Source: a virus
IMG/VR virus record: IMGVR_UViG_3300025154_000350
Coordinates: 1-26,554 of that record
DNA length: 26,554 bases
Direction: 5' to 3' (one strand)
Shown here in pieces: positions 1 through 7,985 of the stretch. The notes beneath the pieces were generated by a model. The model saw only the letters and a list, made by a program, of their open reading frames with translations, was not told the origin of the DNA and made no database searches. Numbering within the stretch: position 1 is the first letter of the stretch; each line of letters begins with the position of its first letter. Position numbers and translations under genes: made by a program.

Positions 1-795
1 ATTGAAGCCACCTACGAACAGATATGCCATGTTCTCGAGGCTGGCGTAAAGCTGGTCCAAACGGGCGCGGCTGATGGTTCGGGCAGCGGCAAGATTTACA
101 CCTATACGCTGCCAGTGACCGCCGCCAACACGACCCGGACATACACCATCGAAGGTGGCGATAATATCGCGGCTGAAGAGATGGAATATGCCTTCGTGTC
201 AGAGTTCGGTCTGGACGGGGAAGCTGGCAAGGCACTGATGATCTCATCGACATGGAATGGCAGGCAGGTATCAACATCCACCTTCACCGGCTCGGTTGCC
301 TTGCCGACCGTAGAGGAAATCCTGTTCTCCAAATGCGTCCTGTACGCGGACAGCGTAGGTGGAACGATCGGAGCCACCACACAATCCAACACATTGCTCA
401 AGGCGTCGTTGAAGATCACCACTGGTTTGATCCCGGTCTATACTGCCTCCGGGCAACTTTATTTCAGCTTCACAAAGCAAGCTGGGCCGGAAGTCACATT
501 ATCTTTGACCTACGAACACGACGCTACCAGTGTAGCGGAAAAGGCTTTTTACGTGGCAGGCACAGCGCGCCAGATACGCCTAAAGTTCCCAGGATCAACC
601 CTGACCACCGCCGGGACATCCTTTTCAACCAAGATTTTGCAGATCGACCTGGCTGGCAAATGGGAGAGCTTCTCCAAACTGGACGAACAGGACGGCAATG
701 ACATTCTTACCGGCGTATTCCGGGCGCGTTATGACTCAACAGCAGCCCTCTTTGCCTCACTGAAAGTATGCAATCTGCTCACATCGTTACCCTGA
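1..795 (+). CDS. Major tail tube protein (partial, 5' end outside window)
   Basis: The frame is open from base 1 to the TGA at 793-795, giving 264 residues with the N-terminus missing, so the real start lies upstream of the window. The protein is rich in Thr, Ser, Gly and short beta-strand-like segments (for example GGDNIAAEEMEYAFVSEF and the Gly-Glu-Ala-Gly-Lys stretch), typical of siphovirus tail tube subunits that stack as hexameric rings around the DNA channel. The strongest support is position: it directly precedes the frameshifting tail assembly chaperone and the tape measure gene, the usual place of the tube gene. No Ig-like C-terminal extension is evident. The family assignment comes from context and general character, not from a diagnostic motif. 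Confidence 0.72.
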   Translation: MEATYEQICHVLEAGVKLVQTGAADGSGSGKIYTYTLPVTAANTTRTYTIEGGDNIAAEEMEYAFVSEFGLDGEAGKALMISSTWNGRQVSTSTFTGSVALPTVEEILFSKCVLYADSVGGTIGATTQSNTLLKASLKITTGLIPVYTASGQLYFSFTKQAGPEVTLSLTYEHDATSVAEKAFYVAGTARQIRLKFPGSTLTTAGTSFSTKILQIDLAGKWESFSKLDEQDGNDILTGVFRARYDSTAALFASLKVCNLLTSLP

Positions 796-1172
796 TGAAA
801 ATAATCTTTCCGAAGGTCGTACGACCGTTACCATTGTCAGAATATATGGCGGAACTCACACCTGTCATGCAGGTGTGGGTCAACCCGCCGCGTGCTTTCC
901 TGGACAGCTTCGGCGAAATCTCAGAGATCATCAAACTTAAAAAAGGCGAGAAGATAGTCCCGGTTGAAAGGCTCACAGAATATAAAGGTCGGGTCTATGC
1001 CTGGGTGTCTGAGTTATTATCCCAGGGCGAACCTGATAGCAAGATAAGCCCGGATGAATTGCAGCTTATGGTGGATGAAACCACATCGACCGATCCGCAG
1101 TTCTGGGGCTGGCTGCAAGCGCGTATTATCGCAATGATCAAGGATCACCGGACGACAATAAAAAACGCCTGA
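795..1172 (+). CDS. Tail assembly chaperone, short (0-frame) product, gpG-like
   Basis: This 125-residue protein starts at the ATG at 795, which overlaps the tail tube stop as TGATG and so is probably translationally coupled. An in-frame ATG at 768 lies inside the tail tube gene and is less likely. It is a soluble, mostly helical protein with no motif I can name. Its size, its place between tail tube and tape measure genes, and the slippery heptamer in its last codons identify it as the upstream member of a G/GT-type chaperone pair. Such proteins bind the tape measure protein and load tube subunits during tail assembly and are not part of the virion. Normal termination is at TGA 1170-1172. 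Confidence 0.75.
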   Translation: MKIIFPKVVRPLPLSEYMAELTPVMQVWVNPPRAFLDSFGEISEIIKLKKGEKIVPVERLTEYKGRVYAWVSELLSQGEPDSKISPDELQLMVDETTSTDPQFWGWLQARIIAMIKDHRTTIKNA

Positions 1173-1378
1173 GCGCCGCGAGTACTCGGCTTGCGGCGGG
1201 GATAGGCACGGAAGACGAATACATGGTCAAGATCATCAAGGCGAATAACATCTATCTTACTTGCGGCGTTCCTGTCTTGCCGTGGGAGGTGGATAAATGG
1301 CCGGATGACTGGCTGGATGCTATAACTGAGTTTGCATACGAGCTGCCAGAGAAACAGAGGAAGAAACTGAATGGCTAA
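795..1378 (+). CDS. Tail assembly chaperone, long -1 frameshift product, gpGT-like
   Basis: A -1 shift at the heptamer A_AAA_AAC (1160-1166), four codons before the normal stop, enters a frame with no stop from 1166 to TAA 1376-1378. It adds about 70 residues (beginning RLSAASTRLA, with WEVDKWPDDWLD near the middle), giving a fusion of about 194 residues. The extension has no start codon at its beginning; the first internal ATG is at 1223 and would give only 51 residues. Its stop overlaps the tape measure start (ATG 1371). This is the lambda G-GT arrangement, where the T extension recruits tail tube subunits. The fusion is inferred from the sequence signal and gene order. Confidence 0.78.
1160..1198 (+). 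promoter_or_regulatory. Programmed -1 ribosomal frameshift site: slippery heptamer plus hairpin
   Basis: The slippery sequence A_AAA_AAC at 1160-1166 is in the exact zero-frame phase (codons ATA AAA AAC). After a 7-nt spacer, CGCCGC at 1174-1179 pairs perfectly with GCGGCG at 1193-1198 around a 13-nt loop. Both heptamer and spacing match known prokaryotic -1 sites in tail chaperone genes. The zero-frame stop codon lies in the spacer. Confidence 0.8.
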
Positions 1379-3101
1379 TATCATTGAGATCGTCACCCGT
1401 GAAATCGTAGAGGGGAAAGGGAATATAGCAGGCATTGGCAAAGAGCTGGATACCGTCCAGGACAAAGCCAATGACGTCAATTCCGGGCAAAGGGATTTAG
1501 CAGCTACGTTCAAGGGTTCGTGGACTGAAATATCATCCATGCTCAATGTCGGCGCGCAAGCCATCGAATTGGTTGGTGAGGCATACTCTAAGACAATCGG
1601 GGTTTTTGTCGACTACGCTGAGCAGGTGCGTAACATATCCCAGGTAACGGGCGAGAGCGCTGAAGAGGTCTCACGGCTATTGCAGGTCACAGATGATTAT
1701 AAGATCGACGCTGAGAAACTGACGCAGGTCATGAAGAAAATGGCGCGGGAAGGGTTTGCCTTCACAACCGACGCACTGGCGGATTTATCTGACGAATACC
1801 TGAAAATACAAGACCCGGTCGAGCGTACCAATTTCTTGTTCGATACCTTCGGGCGCGAGGGAGAAGCCTTTGCCGAGGTCATGCTACAGGGCGGGGCTGC
1901 CATACGCGACCAGAGCGCGGCAATCGCTGATGGTTTAATATTGACACAACAGGCAATAGATGACGCCCGCGAGTATGAAAGAGCTATGGATGCCCTGAAA
2001 GAAACTACTGAGGCATTGGCAATATCTATAGGCGGAGAACTAATCCCGGCTGTTACTTTTTATGCAACTTTGCTGGAAACAATTATTACAGACACTAAAA
2101 ATGTAACTTCGGCTACAGATTTATTGGGGATATTTTTTGACAAGCTCGGCGACTTAGGTTGGGGGAATATACCGCAAACAAACGAACAGTTGGAAAGAAT
2201 GACCGATAATCTCAACGAAGAAGCTGATGCTGCTAGAAACGCCGCCACGGCGACTGGAGATTTTGGAAAGATCGCTTCCACAACCGTGACTGGCGCACAG
2301 ATGTTGGACACGCAAAACAAAAAACTTGCCGATTCAATCACGGCTATGAAAGACGCTGAGGTTGCATACGTCGATTATAAAAATGCCAATCCGTTGGATA
2401 CTGCCGGTATTCAGGCGATGCGCGATAAGTGGGTTGGGCTGGCCGGAAATGTGAAAGACGTGCAGGATGCAAATGACCTGCAAACTAAGGCGTGGCTGGC
2501 AAATATCCTGCTGCAGCAGTTGTCTTTAGGTCCGGAAGGGTTATCTGGTGCGGAGATGGCTTTCTATCTTCAATACATGGAAGATAGCGGACTGATGACC
2601 GAGGAAAGCCGGATCAAGACCGAGGCAATGTACAACGACATGGTAACAATGGCGGGCGGGTTCAGCGAGGCAGCAGAACAAGCAGAAAATATATCAAAGG
2701 GTCTGGCTAAAATTCCAAAAGAAGTAACCAGCAATGTCACCATAACAGAAACGACCATCCGCAAAGTGATAGATTATTCCGGCGGGCAATCAAACAGGCG
2801 CGCTACAGGCGGCGGAATCAATGCCGGTTCGATGTTGTTTGATGGAGCCTTTGCGGGCGGTGGCTCATTCGGGGGGGATTACCTCTGGAACGAGAGCGCA
2901 CAGTCACGCCCTGAAGTATTCGTGGGCGGCGGCGGCTATGTCCTGACCAAACAGGATGCTATGAAAGCGCTGGGCGGGGGCAATGGCGGCGGAGGCGGAG
3001 CTGTGATAGTTTTGAATTACTCTCCGATGTTATCAATGGGTGATCGGGCTGAAATGGAAACCGTACTTATCCCCTTACTCAAGGAACAGTTAGGATTATG
3101 A
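1371..3101 (+). CDS. Tail tape measure protein
   Basis: This 576-residue protein is the largest in the tail module and directly follows the chaperone pair, overlapping its frameshift stop. The N-terminal two thirds are long helical, Ala/Glu/Lys-rich stretches. The C-terminal part (about 475-545) is Gly-rich with runs such as GGGSFGG and a PEVFVGGGGYVLT-type motif, very common near tape measure C-termini. In siphoviruses this protein fills the tail tube, sets its length and helps DNA entry. By the usual scaling of about 0.15 nm per residue the tail would be near 85 nm, a rough inference. No peptidase or transglycosylase domain is apparent. Base composition is more AT-rich around 2035-2340 than in the rest. 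Confidence 0.88.
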   Translation: MANIIEIVTREIVEGKGNIAGIGKELDTVQDKANDVNSGQRDLAATFKGSWTEISSMLNVGAQAIELVGEAYSKTIGVFVDYAEQVRNISQVTGESAEEVSRLLQVTDDYKIDAEKLTQVMKKMAREGFAFTTDALADLSDEYLKIQDPVERTNFLFDTFGREGEAFAEVMLQGGAAIRDQSAAIADGLILTQQAIDDAREYERAMDALKETTEALAISIGGELIPAVTFYATLLETIITDTKNVTSATDLLGIFFDKLGDLGWGNIPQTNEQLERMTDNLNEEADAARNAATATGDFGKIASTTVTGAQMLDTQNKKLADSITAMKDAEVAYVDYKNANPLDTAGIQAMRDKWVGLAGNVKDVQDANDLQTKAWLANILLQQLSLGPEGLSGAEMAFYLQYMEDSGLMTEESRIKTEAMYNDMVTMAGGFSEAAEQAENISKGLAKIPKEVTSNVTITETTIRKVIDYSGGQSNRRATGGGINAGSMLFDGAFAGGGSFGGDYLWNESAQSRPEVFVGGGGYVLTKQDAMKALGGGNGGGGGAVIVLNYSPMLSMGDRAEMETVLIPLLKEQLGL

Positions 3102-4531
3102 CGCTGACTTGGACGCTGAATATGTATTGGAATGGATATACTGGAGGCGGAGAAACCGACGAAAGCGGGCGCATGAGGGGCGTTTCAGTAGTGCGCGGCA
3201 AAAAAACTATGTTCGGGAATACTGGTTTTACCCGTCCACAACCAGGAACATTAACGATTGATCTTGATAATTGGGACGGAAGATACGATCCGTGGAACAC
3301 AAGCAGCCCGTTGTACCCAGATTTCAAGCCAGGTGTTTATGCTCAATTATCTGTTGATTACGGATCATCACATGGAGTATTTGCAGGGATAATAAAAAAT
3401 ATTATTCCTGGCATTGATAAAACGAGGGTGGTTTTTGCGGACACATGGGAATGGCTGAAAGGAAAAAACTCGTATGTTGATCTGCATGAAAACATAAATA
3501 CTTATGATGCAATTAGTCATGTTCTTGTATCTGTAGATTGTCCGGAGTATTTATCTATTGGCTATTTATATAAGAACGAGAATCCAATCCCTTATTTTTG
3601 GGCTGGAGGTCAATCGGCGCACGACCTTGTGCACGAACTTAGCGAGAGCGAATTGGGTCAGATTTACGTTAATTTCTTTGGTGATTTCAAATACAAGTCC
3701 AGACAGTCAACCTATACCGATGTGTCCGCAGTAACCATAACGCAAGCGGATCTGCTTAAGGATATTTATCTACCTCAGCCCTGGGATAATATTCGCAATT
3801 TAGTCAAGGCGAAAGCGCACCCCCGGACATTGCAATCGTTACAGGTATTATGGACATTGAATGACATCCCGGCTGTCTCTCCAGGTGAGAGCATCACACT
3901 CTACACACCCTACTCCTACGCAGGCAAACCCGTCCCTGGTTACGCTGTAGTCTCTCCGGTTGCGAACACAGACTACACCATGAACACCGCCAGCACAGGA
4001 GCCAGCGTAGACTTGACGGCAAGTTTCACGGTAGTACAGACCAAATATGGCGACACGTCAAAACTCGTGATCACAAACAATCATGTCAGCCTACTTGGTT
4101 ATATTATATTACTACAGGTGCGCGGGCAACCTCTGGACACCCCCGACCCCATCGAGGTCATAACTGACAAAAGCGGCACCAGCCAGCCACGCATTTTGTC
4201 AATCGATCTACCCTGGCAACAAAACTATAACTCAGCCAGAGACTTTTCAAGTTATCTGGCGTGTTTATATTACCTGCCCAAACCAATTCCAATAATCCAA
4301 ATAGAGGCGCGTGATTCTCTACAATTTGATTATGAGCTTTACACTAAAATTACGCTACAAATTGCGAAACTTGGTATCTCAGCGGATTACTATATTATCG
4401 GTATTGAGCACAAAAGCCTTAACGATGGTTGCCAGAAAATAGTGACCACTTATTATCTGGAGCCAACCGAATCAGTGGCAGCCTGGACGTTCTCAACCAA
4501 TATTGGCGTGAGTTCAATATTGGCTTATTAG
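3098..4531 (+). CDS. Tail-tip / minor tail protein (distal tail hub-like)
   Basis: This 477-residue protein starts at an ATGA overlap with the tape measure stop. Its N-terminus contains the pattern LTIDLDNWDGRYDPWNTSS followed by PLYPDFKPG, a signature seen in many siphovirus minor tail/baseplate proteins that sit just after the tape measure gene. The remainder is beta-rich with no catalytic motif I recognise. Position and motif suggest the distal tail or hub protein that joins the tube to adhesins. The reading frame is AT-rich over roughly 3340-3720 and more GC-rich afterwards, suggesting modular exchange. The label tail-tip is safer than a precise Dit or Tal assignment. Confidence 0.7.
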   Translation: MTLTWTLNMYWNGYTGGGETDESGRMRGVSVVRGKKTMFGNTGFTRPQPGTLTIDLDNWDGRYDPWNTSSPLYPDFKPGVYAQLSVDYGSSHGVFAGIIKNIIPGIDKTRVVFADTWEWLKGKNSYVDLHENINTYDAISHVLVSVDCPEYLSIGYLYKNENPIPYFWAGGQSAHDLVHELSESELGQIYVNFFGDFKYKSRQSTYTDVSAVTITQADLLKDIYLPQPWDNIRNLVKAKAHPRTLQSLQVLWTLNDIPAVSPGESITLYTPYSYAGKPVPGYAVVSPVANTDYTMNTASTGASVDLTASFTVVQTKYGDTSKLVITNNHVSLLGYIILLQVRGQPLDTPDPIEVITDKSGTSQPRILSIDLPWQQNYNSARDFSSYLACLYYLPKPIPIIQIEARDSLQFDYELYTKITLQIAKLGISADYYIIGIEHKSLNDGCQKIVTTYYLEPTESVAAWTFSTNIGVSSILAY

Positions 4532-4541
4532 GAGTAATATT

Positions 4542-5150
4542 ATGCCATTACCAAACACGTTCCCAACCGTTGCAACAAATGATCTATGGACAGCCGCAAA
4601 CCATAATACCTACCTACGCGATAACCTGAATTATCTTGACAACAAAGTAGCCGCGAATATCTGGTTATCTGGCGCGGGTGGTTGGGCGTCTCAAACTCTT
4701 GGCGCGGGTGCGGGCGGGCAACTTGAAATGGGAACCAACAAGCAAAACATAAAATACATCAGCTTTGCGGATGCGGCTTTCAGTTATGCGGAGTGGGGAT
4801 TTGTTATGCCGGATGATTGGGACGGTGGCACTTTTACAGCTAAATTTCATTGGATGCATCCTGCTACAGTTACCAACTTCGGGGTGGCGTGGGGGCTGCA
4901 AGGACGCGCTTATGCCAATGACGATGCGCTGGACCAAGCCTGGGGTACAGAAGTCGTGACAGTGGATACAGGTGGCACGACCTCGGATATTTACGTCAGT
5001 CCGGCGTCAGGAGCAATTACACTGGCAGGCAGTCCCGCAGCCGGTCAATATGTCCAGTTCCGGGCGCGCCGCAAATATGACGATGGCTCGGATAACATGG
5101 CTGTAGCTGCTTATCTGATCGGTATTCAATTGACCTACACGAGGACTTAA
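4542..5150 (+). CDS. Probable beta-rich tail adhesin / receptor-binding protein
   Basis: This 202-residue protein has GGAG 7 nt before its ATG and begins 10 nt after the tail-tip gene. The N-terminus has the segment TNDLWTAANHNTYLRDNLNYL, a helix-like start often seen in small tail-fibre-like proteins, followed by Gly-, Ala- and Thr-rich sequence with alternating strand character and aromatic residues (FHWMHP, GVAWGL). No enzyme motif is visible. Its position at the end of the tail module suggests a virion surface component that contacts the host. The function is inferred from context only. Confidence 0.5.
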   Translation: MPLPNTFPTVATNDLWTAANHNTYLRDNLNYLDNKVAANIWLSGAGGWASQTLGAGAGGQLEMGTNKQNIKYISFADAAFSYAEWGFVMPDDWDGGTFTAKFHWMHPATVTNFGVAWGLQGRAYANDDALDQAWGTEVVTVDTGGTTSDIYVSPASGAITLAGSPAAGQYVQFRARRKYDDGSDNMAVAAYLIGIQLTYTRT

Positions 5151-5830
5151 TGACAATAGCATTTGATGCAATCGCTTCTAAAGCATCGACATCAGGCAGC
5201 ACGACTTGGACACATACGCCATCAGGAACTCCGGCGGGCGTATTGGTTTTTATCCATCAAAGACAAGACCAGACGGACGTTGTAACGGCGGTTACTTATG
5301 GCGGGGTTGCCATGACGCGTTTAGCGAGAATTGGAAACTCGGGAATAGCTCTTGCCAGTTCTGAATATGCTTATTTTCTAGGCAATGGTGTTCCGTCAGG
5401 CGCACAAACTGTCTCGGTAACCCACAGTTCTGCAAAGGACTGTGTCTATGAGAGTATAACCTATACATCTAGCACCAATATTTCTAAAGTACAGGATTAT
5501 AAAACCTTATCCGCAGACGGGGCAGCCCCACGCGGTACTAATTTGTCACTTGGTGGAAATACTTGTCATGTCTCTTTGGGGTATGCGACAGAGCATTATG
5601 CCCTTACTCAATACGCGCCGTTGGCAGGGTGGACGGTGCGCAGAGAGACAGACCATACAAACGACTGTACGGGGTGTGAAACTTATGATACGGTTGGAAC
5701 GACTGATGTGTCTTGGGGGCATGATGTATCTGGAGAAACAACTAAATTCTTTGCTTCGATAGCGGTTGCGGTGACTGAATTTAGCGGCGGCTCCAACCCT
5801 GCCCCAATCAGCCCGTTTTTGATGATTTAG
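5150..5830 (+). CDS. Probable beta-rich tail-associated protein, last gene of tail module
   Basis: This 226-residue protein starts within the preceding stop (TTAATG, a one-base overlap at 5150) and is probably coupled to it. It consists of Ser/Thr/Gly-rich beta-type sequence with patterns such as TAVTYGGVAMTRL and ETTKFFASIAVAV, as in jelly-roll-like surface proteins often found beside phage adhesins. There are four scattered cysteines and no catalytic motif I can name. It ends 23 bases inside the oppositely oriented HTH gene, so the two transcription units converge here without any clear terminator hairpin. A role as adhesin or decoration protein is inferred from composition and place. Confidence 0.45.
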   Translation: MTIAFDAIASKASTSGSTTWTHTPSGTPAGVLVFIHQRQDQTDVVTAVTYGGVAMTRLARIGNSGIALASSEYAYFLGNGVPSGAQTVSVTHSSAKDCVYESITYTSSTNISKVQDYKTLSADGAAPRGTNLSLGGNTCHVSLGYATEHYALTQYAPLAGWTVRRETDHTNDCTGCETYDTVGTTDVSWGHDVSGETTKFFASIAVAVTEFSGGSNPAPISPFLMI

Positions 5831-6197
5831 ATTGCTGTTCAATGCGTAATTCAAACTGGATCAATTCTTGGGTGTCGATGGTATTCAACAACGCCGTCCC
5901 GTAAGCCGACCAATTCGCATGACCAAAATACCGCGCGATCGCATTAAGCCCGTCGTTGCGTTTGCGGGTGTAGACCTGTTCATTAGATAATGGTTTTTCT
6001 GGAAGCGCCAGACCGAGCCTTCTACATATTTTTTTACTTGTTGGAATGTTTCCGTTTACCAGTAAATCCCAGACATACCGAATATTTACACGATATTTTG
6101 CAGCCATTTTATGAATACTCTTAATTCCTAAATATTCGTTTTGCAGACGTTTTATATCTGGATTGGCACTATCTACCATATTTGCTATTTTACGCAT
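5808..6197 (-). CDS. Putative helix-turn-helix DNA-binding protein
   Basis: This 129-residue basic protein has a probable helix-turn-helix at about residues 27-50 (IHKMAAKYRVNIRYVWDLL), followed by a segment like those in small phage or plasmid regulators (SKKICRRLGLALPEK). AGGA lies about 9 nt before the ATG at 6197. A perfect 11-bp inverted repeat sits 15 bp upstream of the start, an obvious candidate operator. It is the last gene of the minus-strand module and overlaps the convergent tail gene by 23 bp. The HTH is recognised by eye only, so a repressor function is plausible but unproven. Confidence 0.5.
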   Translation of the reverse strand: MRKIANMVDSANPDIKRLQNEYLGIKSIHKMAAKYRVNIRYVWDLLVNGNIPTSKKICRRLGLALPEKPLSNEQVYTRKRNDGLNAIARYFGHANWSAYGTALLNTIDTQELIQFELRIEQQSKSSKTG

Positions 6198-6211
6198 TTA
6201 ATATGTCCTAT

Positions 6212-6238
6212 TTTCTATGTTATTACATAACATAGAAA
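6212..6238. promoter_or_regulatory. Perfect inverted repeat, candidate operator upstream of the HTH gene
   Basis: TTTCTATGTTA at 6212-6222 and TAACATAGAAA at 6228-6238 are exact reverse complements around a 5-base spacer. The repeat lies between the 41-codon membrane-protein gene and the HTH gene, 15 bp before the HTH start. The stem is AT-rich and has no T-run that would make it a good intrinsic terminator, so a protein-binding site (autoregulation) is the more natural reading. No clear -35/-10 pair was found around it. Confidence 0.55.
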
Positions 6239-6240
6239 TT

Positions 6241-6366
6241 TTATCGCATCCACGGGTCATCCCGCATCCCGTCCAGAATAGCATTAGCATCATGCCACGC
6301 CCAGACAACCAGGACGATGAAATAAATGGTCACAATTACCAGTAGTATTATCCCAAGTATCAGCAT
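6241..6366 (-). CDS. Small single-pass membrane protein (41 aa), unknown
   Basis: The ATG at 6366-6364 lies inside the last codons of rusA (ATGCTGA overlap) and the frame ends at TAA 6243-6241. The 41-residue product starts with MLILGIILLVIVTIYFIVLVV, close to a perfect membrane segment of about 20 residues, then has a short polar tail ending DDPWMR. The overlap with the upstream stop is the same coupling used throughout this operon, which supports it being a real gene. I do not recognise the family. A role at the host membrane (for example an accessory lysis or exclusion peptide) is possible but speculative. Confidence 0.55.
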   Translation of the reverse strand: MLILGIILLVIVTIYFIVLVVWAWHDANAILDGMRDDPWMR

Positions 6367-6719
6367 GGCAGCTCCTCTATCGTTATCGTAACCTTCCCGC
6401 CGGGGAACGGATCGTCAAGGTCAATGAGTATCTTTTTTATCTGGTGGTCATCCGCTCCGCACGCCGCGAAAATCCCATCTATTCCAGCCTTGCAACTCGA
6501 TAGCAAATTATCCATGTCGTAGTGACGGCGCGTGGGCGGGCTGAATACCACCTCCATCACGAGCGGCTTATTGTTAGGTATCTGCATCTTGTTTTCCAGG
6601 GCGAATAGGCGACCTTCAAACTTTGCGCTTGCGGCTGCCTTTGCCTTGACCCTGTAATGGACACGGGCGTTGGGTGACAATTCGTGGGACGGCCACGGGA
6701 GTTCTATGGTGTTTGTCAT
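6360..6719 (-). CDS. rusA: RusA-family Holliday junction resolvase
   Basis: This 119-residue protein has the usual RusA length of about 120. Near the N-terminus is SPNARVHYRVKAKA (15-28), the typical family start. The central motif PPTRRHYDMDNLLSSCKAGIDGI spans 61-83, with Asp68 and Asp70 in the D-x-D-N-L metal site, followed by GADDHQI (88-94) carrying another acidic pair. RusA enzymes cut four-way junctions and branched DNA, usually to resolve recombination or replication intermediates before packaging. The ATG overlaps the preceding stop as ATGA. Membership in the family is clear; the symbol denotes the family. Confidence 0.9.
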   Translation of the reverse strand: MTNTIELPWPSHELSPNARVHYRVKAKAAASAKFEGRLFALENKMQIPNNKPLVMEVVFSPPTRRHYDMDNLLSSCKAGIDGIFAACGADDHQIKKILIDLDDPFPGGKVTITIEELPC

Positions 6720-7096
6720 TTTATCTTTTCAAAACTTACACTCTCTGAATAATACCCGTTAGATTCTCCGTACCATCGGATTGTTACATAACCCTTTATA
6801 GTAGCGAGTTTATAAAAAGTCCACGTAAAACTGTCTTGATATTCTATTGTTACATTTTCTGGATTTTCGTTACTCTCTACCTCCTCGGCTAAAAGAATTG
6901 GAGAGCCTATTAGATCGTCCAACTCCCCACAAATATCTTCTATTTCCACATTCTCACAACAATCTTGACCGTGAAATAAGCGATATGATTCGCCGTTATC
7001 ACAGATGAATATTAGTTCTTCGTTGTTTTCGTTTCTTACTTCTGTCAAGGTCTTTCCCACTAAACTTTCAAATTGAATTTCGTTATACTCGTTCAT
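6716..7096 (-). CDS. Conserved phage protein of unknown function (DUF7448-like)
   Basis: This 126-residue acidic protein is preceded by GGAGGAGG before its ATG. It contains the stretch YRLFHGQDCCENVEIEDICG (about 38-57) followed by LDDLIGSPIL, a pattern I associate with a widespread uncharacterised phage protein family (DUF7448), and then a Trp/Tyr-rich C-terminal half (FTWTFYKLATIKGYVTIRWYG). There is no known catalytic motif. It sits between rusA and an ABA-sandwich-type protein in the AT-rich part of the early operon. The family name is from memory and should be treated as tentative. Confidence 0.6.
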   Translation of the reverse strand: MNEYNEIQFESLVGKTLTEVRNENNEELIFICDNGESYRLFHGQDCCENVEIEDICGELDDLIGSPILLAEEVESNENPENVTIEYQDSFTWTFYKLATIKGYVTIRWYGESNGYYSESVSFEKIK

Positions 7097-7100
7097 TATT

Positions 7101-7418
7101 TTATTCCTCCTCCGTCAGTAAAGCAGCACGACAGATTGCGAGGGGAAGCTCATCGGAATAAATGCACACAGGTTCGCCTTTTATATTCCCTATCACTTCC
7201 CATTTTCCCGCTGGACTTGTATTCTTTGATATAGAGATGTCTTCAAACATATCCACCACTTCCCACGCATCGGATATGTAGGATGAATAATGTTTAAGAG
7301 TAAACTCAAAATCCCAGGATTTTTTCACTATTCCAAATAGTTTGTCAGCCACCAGCGCATCCAAACATCTTGAGGCTGGGTGATCCATTATGTCTATTCC
7401 GCAGGTGCATGTTTTCAT
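7101..7418 (-). CDS. Phage ABA-sandwich-domain-like protein
   Basis: This 105-residue protein has AAGGA 7 nt before the ATG. The order of features resembles small phage proteins of the ABA-sandwich type: an N-terminal CTCGIDIMDHPASRCLDALV segment, a central YSSYISDAWEVVDMF, and a C-terminal LPLAICRAALLTEEE, where the conserved LPxAICRAAL ending is characteristic. The N-terminal cysteines (CTC and CLD) could bind metal but this is uncertain. Members are common in early regions of phages of Gram-positive bacteria and their role is unknown. Confidence 0.6.
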   Translation of the reverse strand: MKTCTCGIDIMDHPASRCLDALVADKLFGIVKKSWDFEFTLKHYSSYISDAWEVVDMFEDISISKNTSPAGKWEVIGNIKGEPVCIYSDELPLAICRAALLTEEE

Positions 7419-7430
7419 TGTTTTATCCTT

Positions 7431-7736
7431 TCATAACATTGACATCAGATGCTCGTTATCTACTCTCAGCCGTTGGTTTTCTTTTTGTAATTTTTCTTTG
7501 AAATCAATGTAAGCATGTTCGATTTCGGTAATCTTTACAAGCAGGTCTGCAAGTTCAGATATATGGGCGTCAACTAATTTAACCCACTCCGCCTTCAGCC
7601 GCGCGTTCTCTGTGCGGAGGGCGGCGAGTTCTTTTTTTGCACCGCCAACTACGCAATTACAATCACCGTTACCGCGTGAATACATACAGATATTGGTGTG
7701 TCTATTGTATCCAACAACTTCATCAAGTGCGCTCAT
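7431..7736 (-). CDS. Small coiled-coil protein, unknown
   Basis: This 101-residue protein starts immediately after the upstream stop (TAAATG) with GGGAG before it. Residues 34-101 are almost entirely heptad-like helix with Leu, Ala, Glu and Lys (for example LAALRTENARLKAEW and LRVDNEHLMSML), predicting a coiled coil. The N-terminal third has three cysteines (ICMYSRGNGDCNCVVGG) and may form a small metal site. The gene lies in a run of small unknowns between the lysin and rusA. No function can be given. Confidence 0.55.
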   Translation of the reverse strand: MSALDEVVGYNRHTNICMYSRGNGDCNCVVGGAKKELAALRTENARLKAEWVKLVDAHISELADLLVKITEIEHAYIDFKEKLQKENQRLRVDNEHLMSML

Positions 7737-7985
7737 TTAAATCTCCCTATAAAACTTCGGTATCGGCTTACCTTCGAGGTCGTGTTCAAGTACCAGCATG
7801 TAGATATACGCCAGACAAACAGCCCTGCTCTGGTTTCCGAGATATGCAATTTGTTTCAATGCCTCAACGTGCGCATCCGCCAGCGATCTCTTTTCCGGGG
7901 GCAGGTTCGCCTTCCATTCGTCAAATGTATCCGCTATGCCCTGTGCATTTTCGGTTGTGACTTTCATGTTCATTTCAGTATCCAT
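7737..7985 (-). CDS. Hypothetical small helical protein
   Basis: This 82-residue protein is mostly helical, with AHVEALKQIAYLGNQSRAVCLAYIYMLVLEHDLEGKPIPKFYREI as its C-terminal half written in parts: the AYLGNQSRAVCLAYI segment is amphipathic and moderately hydrophobic but too polar for a clear membrane span. The start is ambiguous. ATG 7985 gives the longest form, but ATG 7973 overlaps the upstream stop as ATGA, the usual arrangement in this operon, and would give 78 residues. I do not recognise the family. Confidence 0.55.
   Translation of the reverse strand: MDTEMNMKVTTENAQGIADTFDEWKANLPPEKRSLADAHVEALKQIAYLGNQSRAVCLAYIYMLVLEHDLEGKPIPKFYREI

Noticed and set aside
5796-5850. Bidirectional terminator between the convergent tail and HTH genes
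   Set aside because: No convincing stem with a T-run is visible; the genes overlap by 23 bp.
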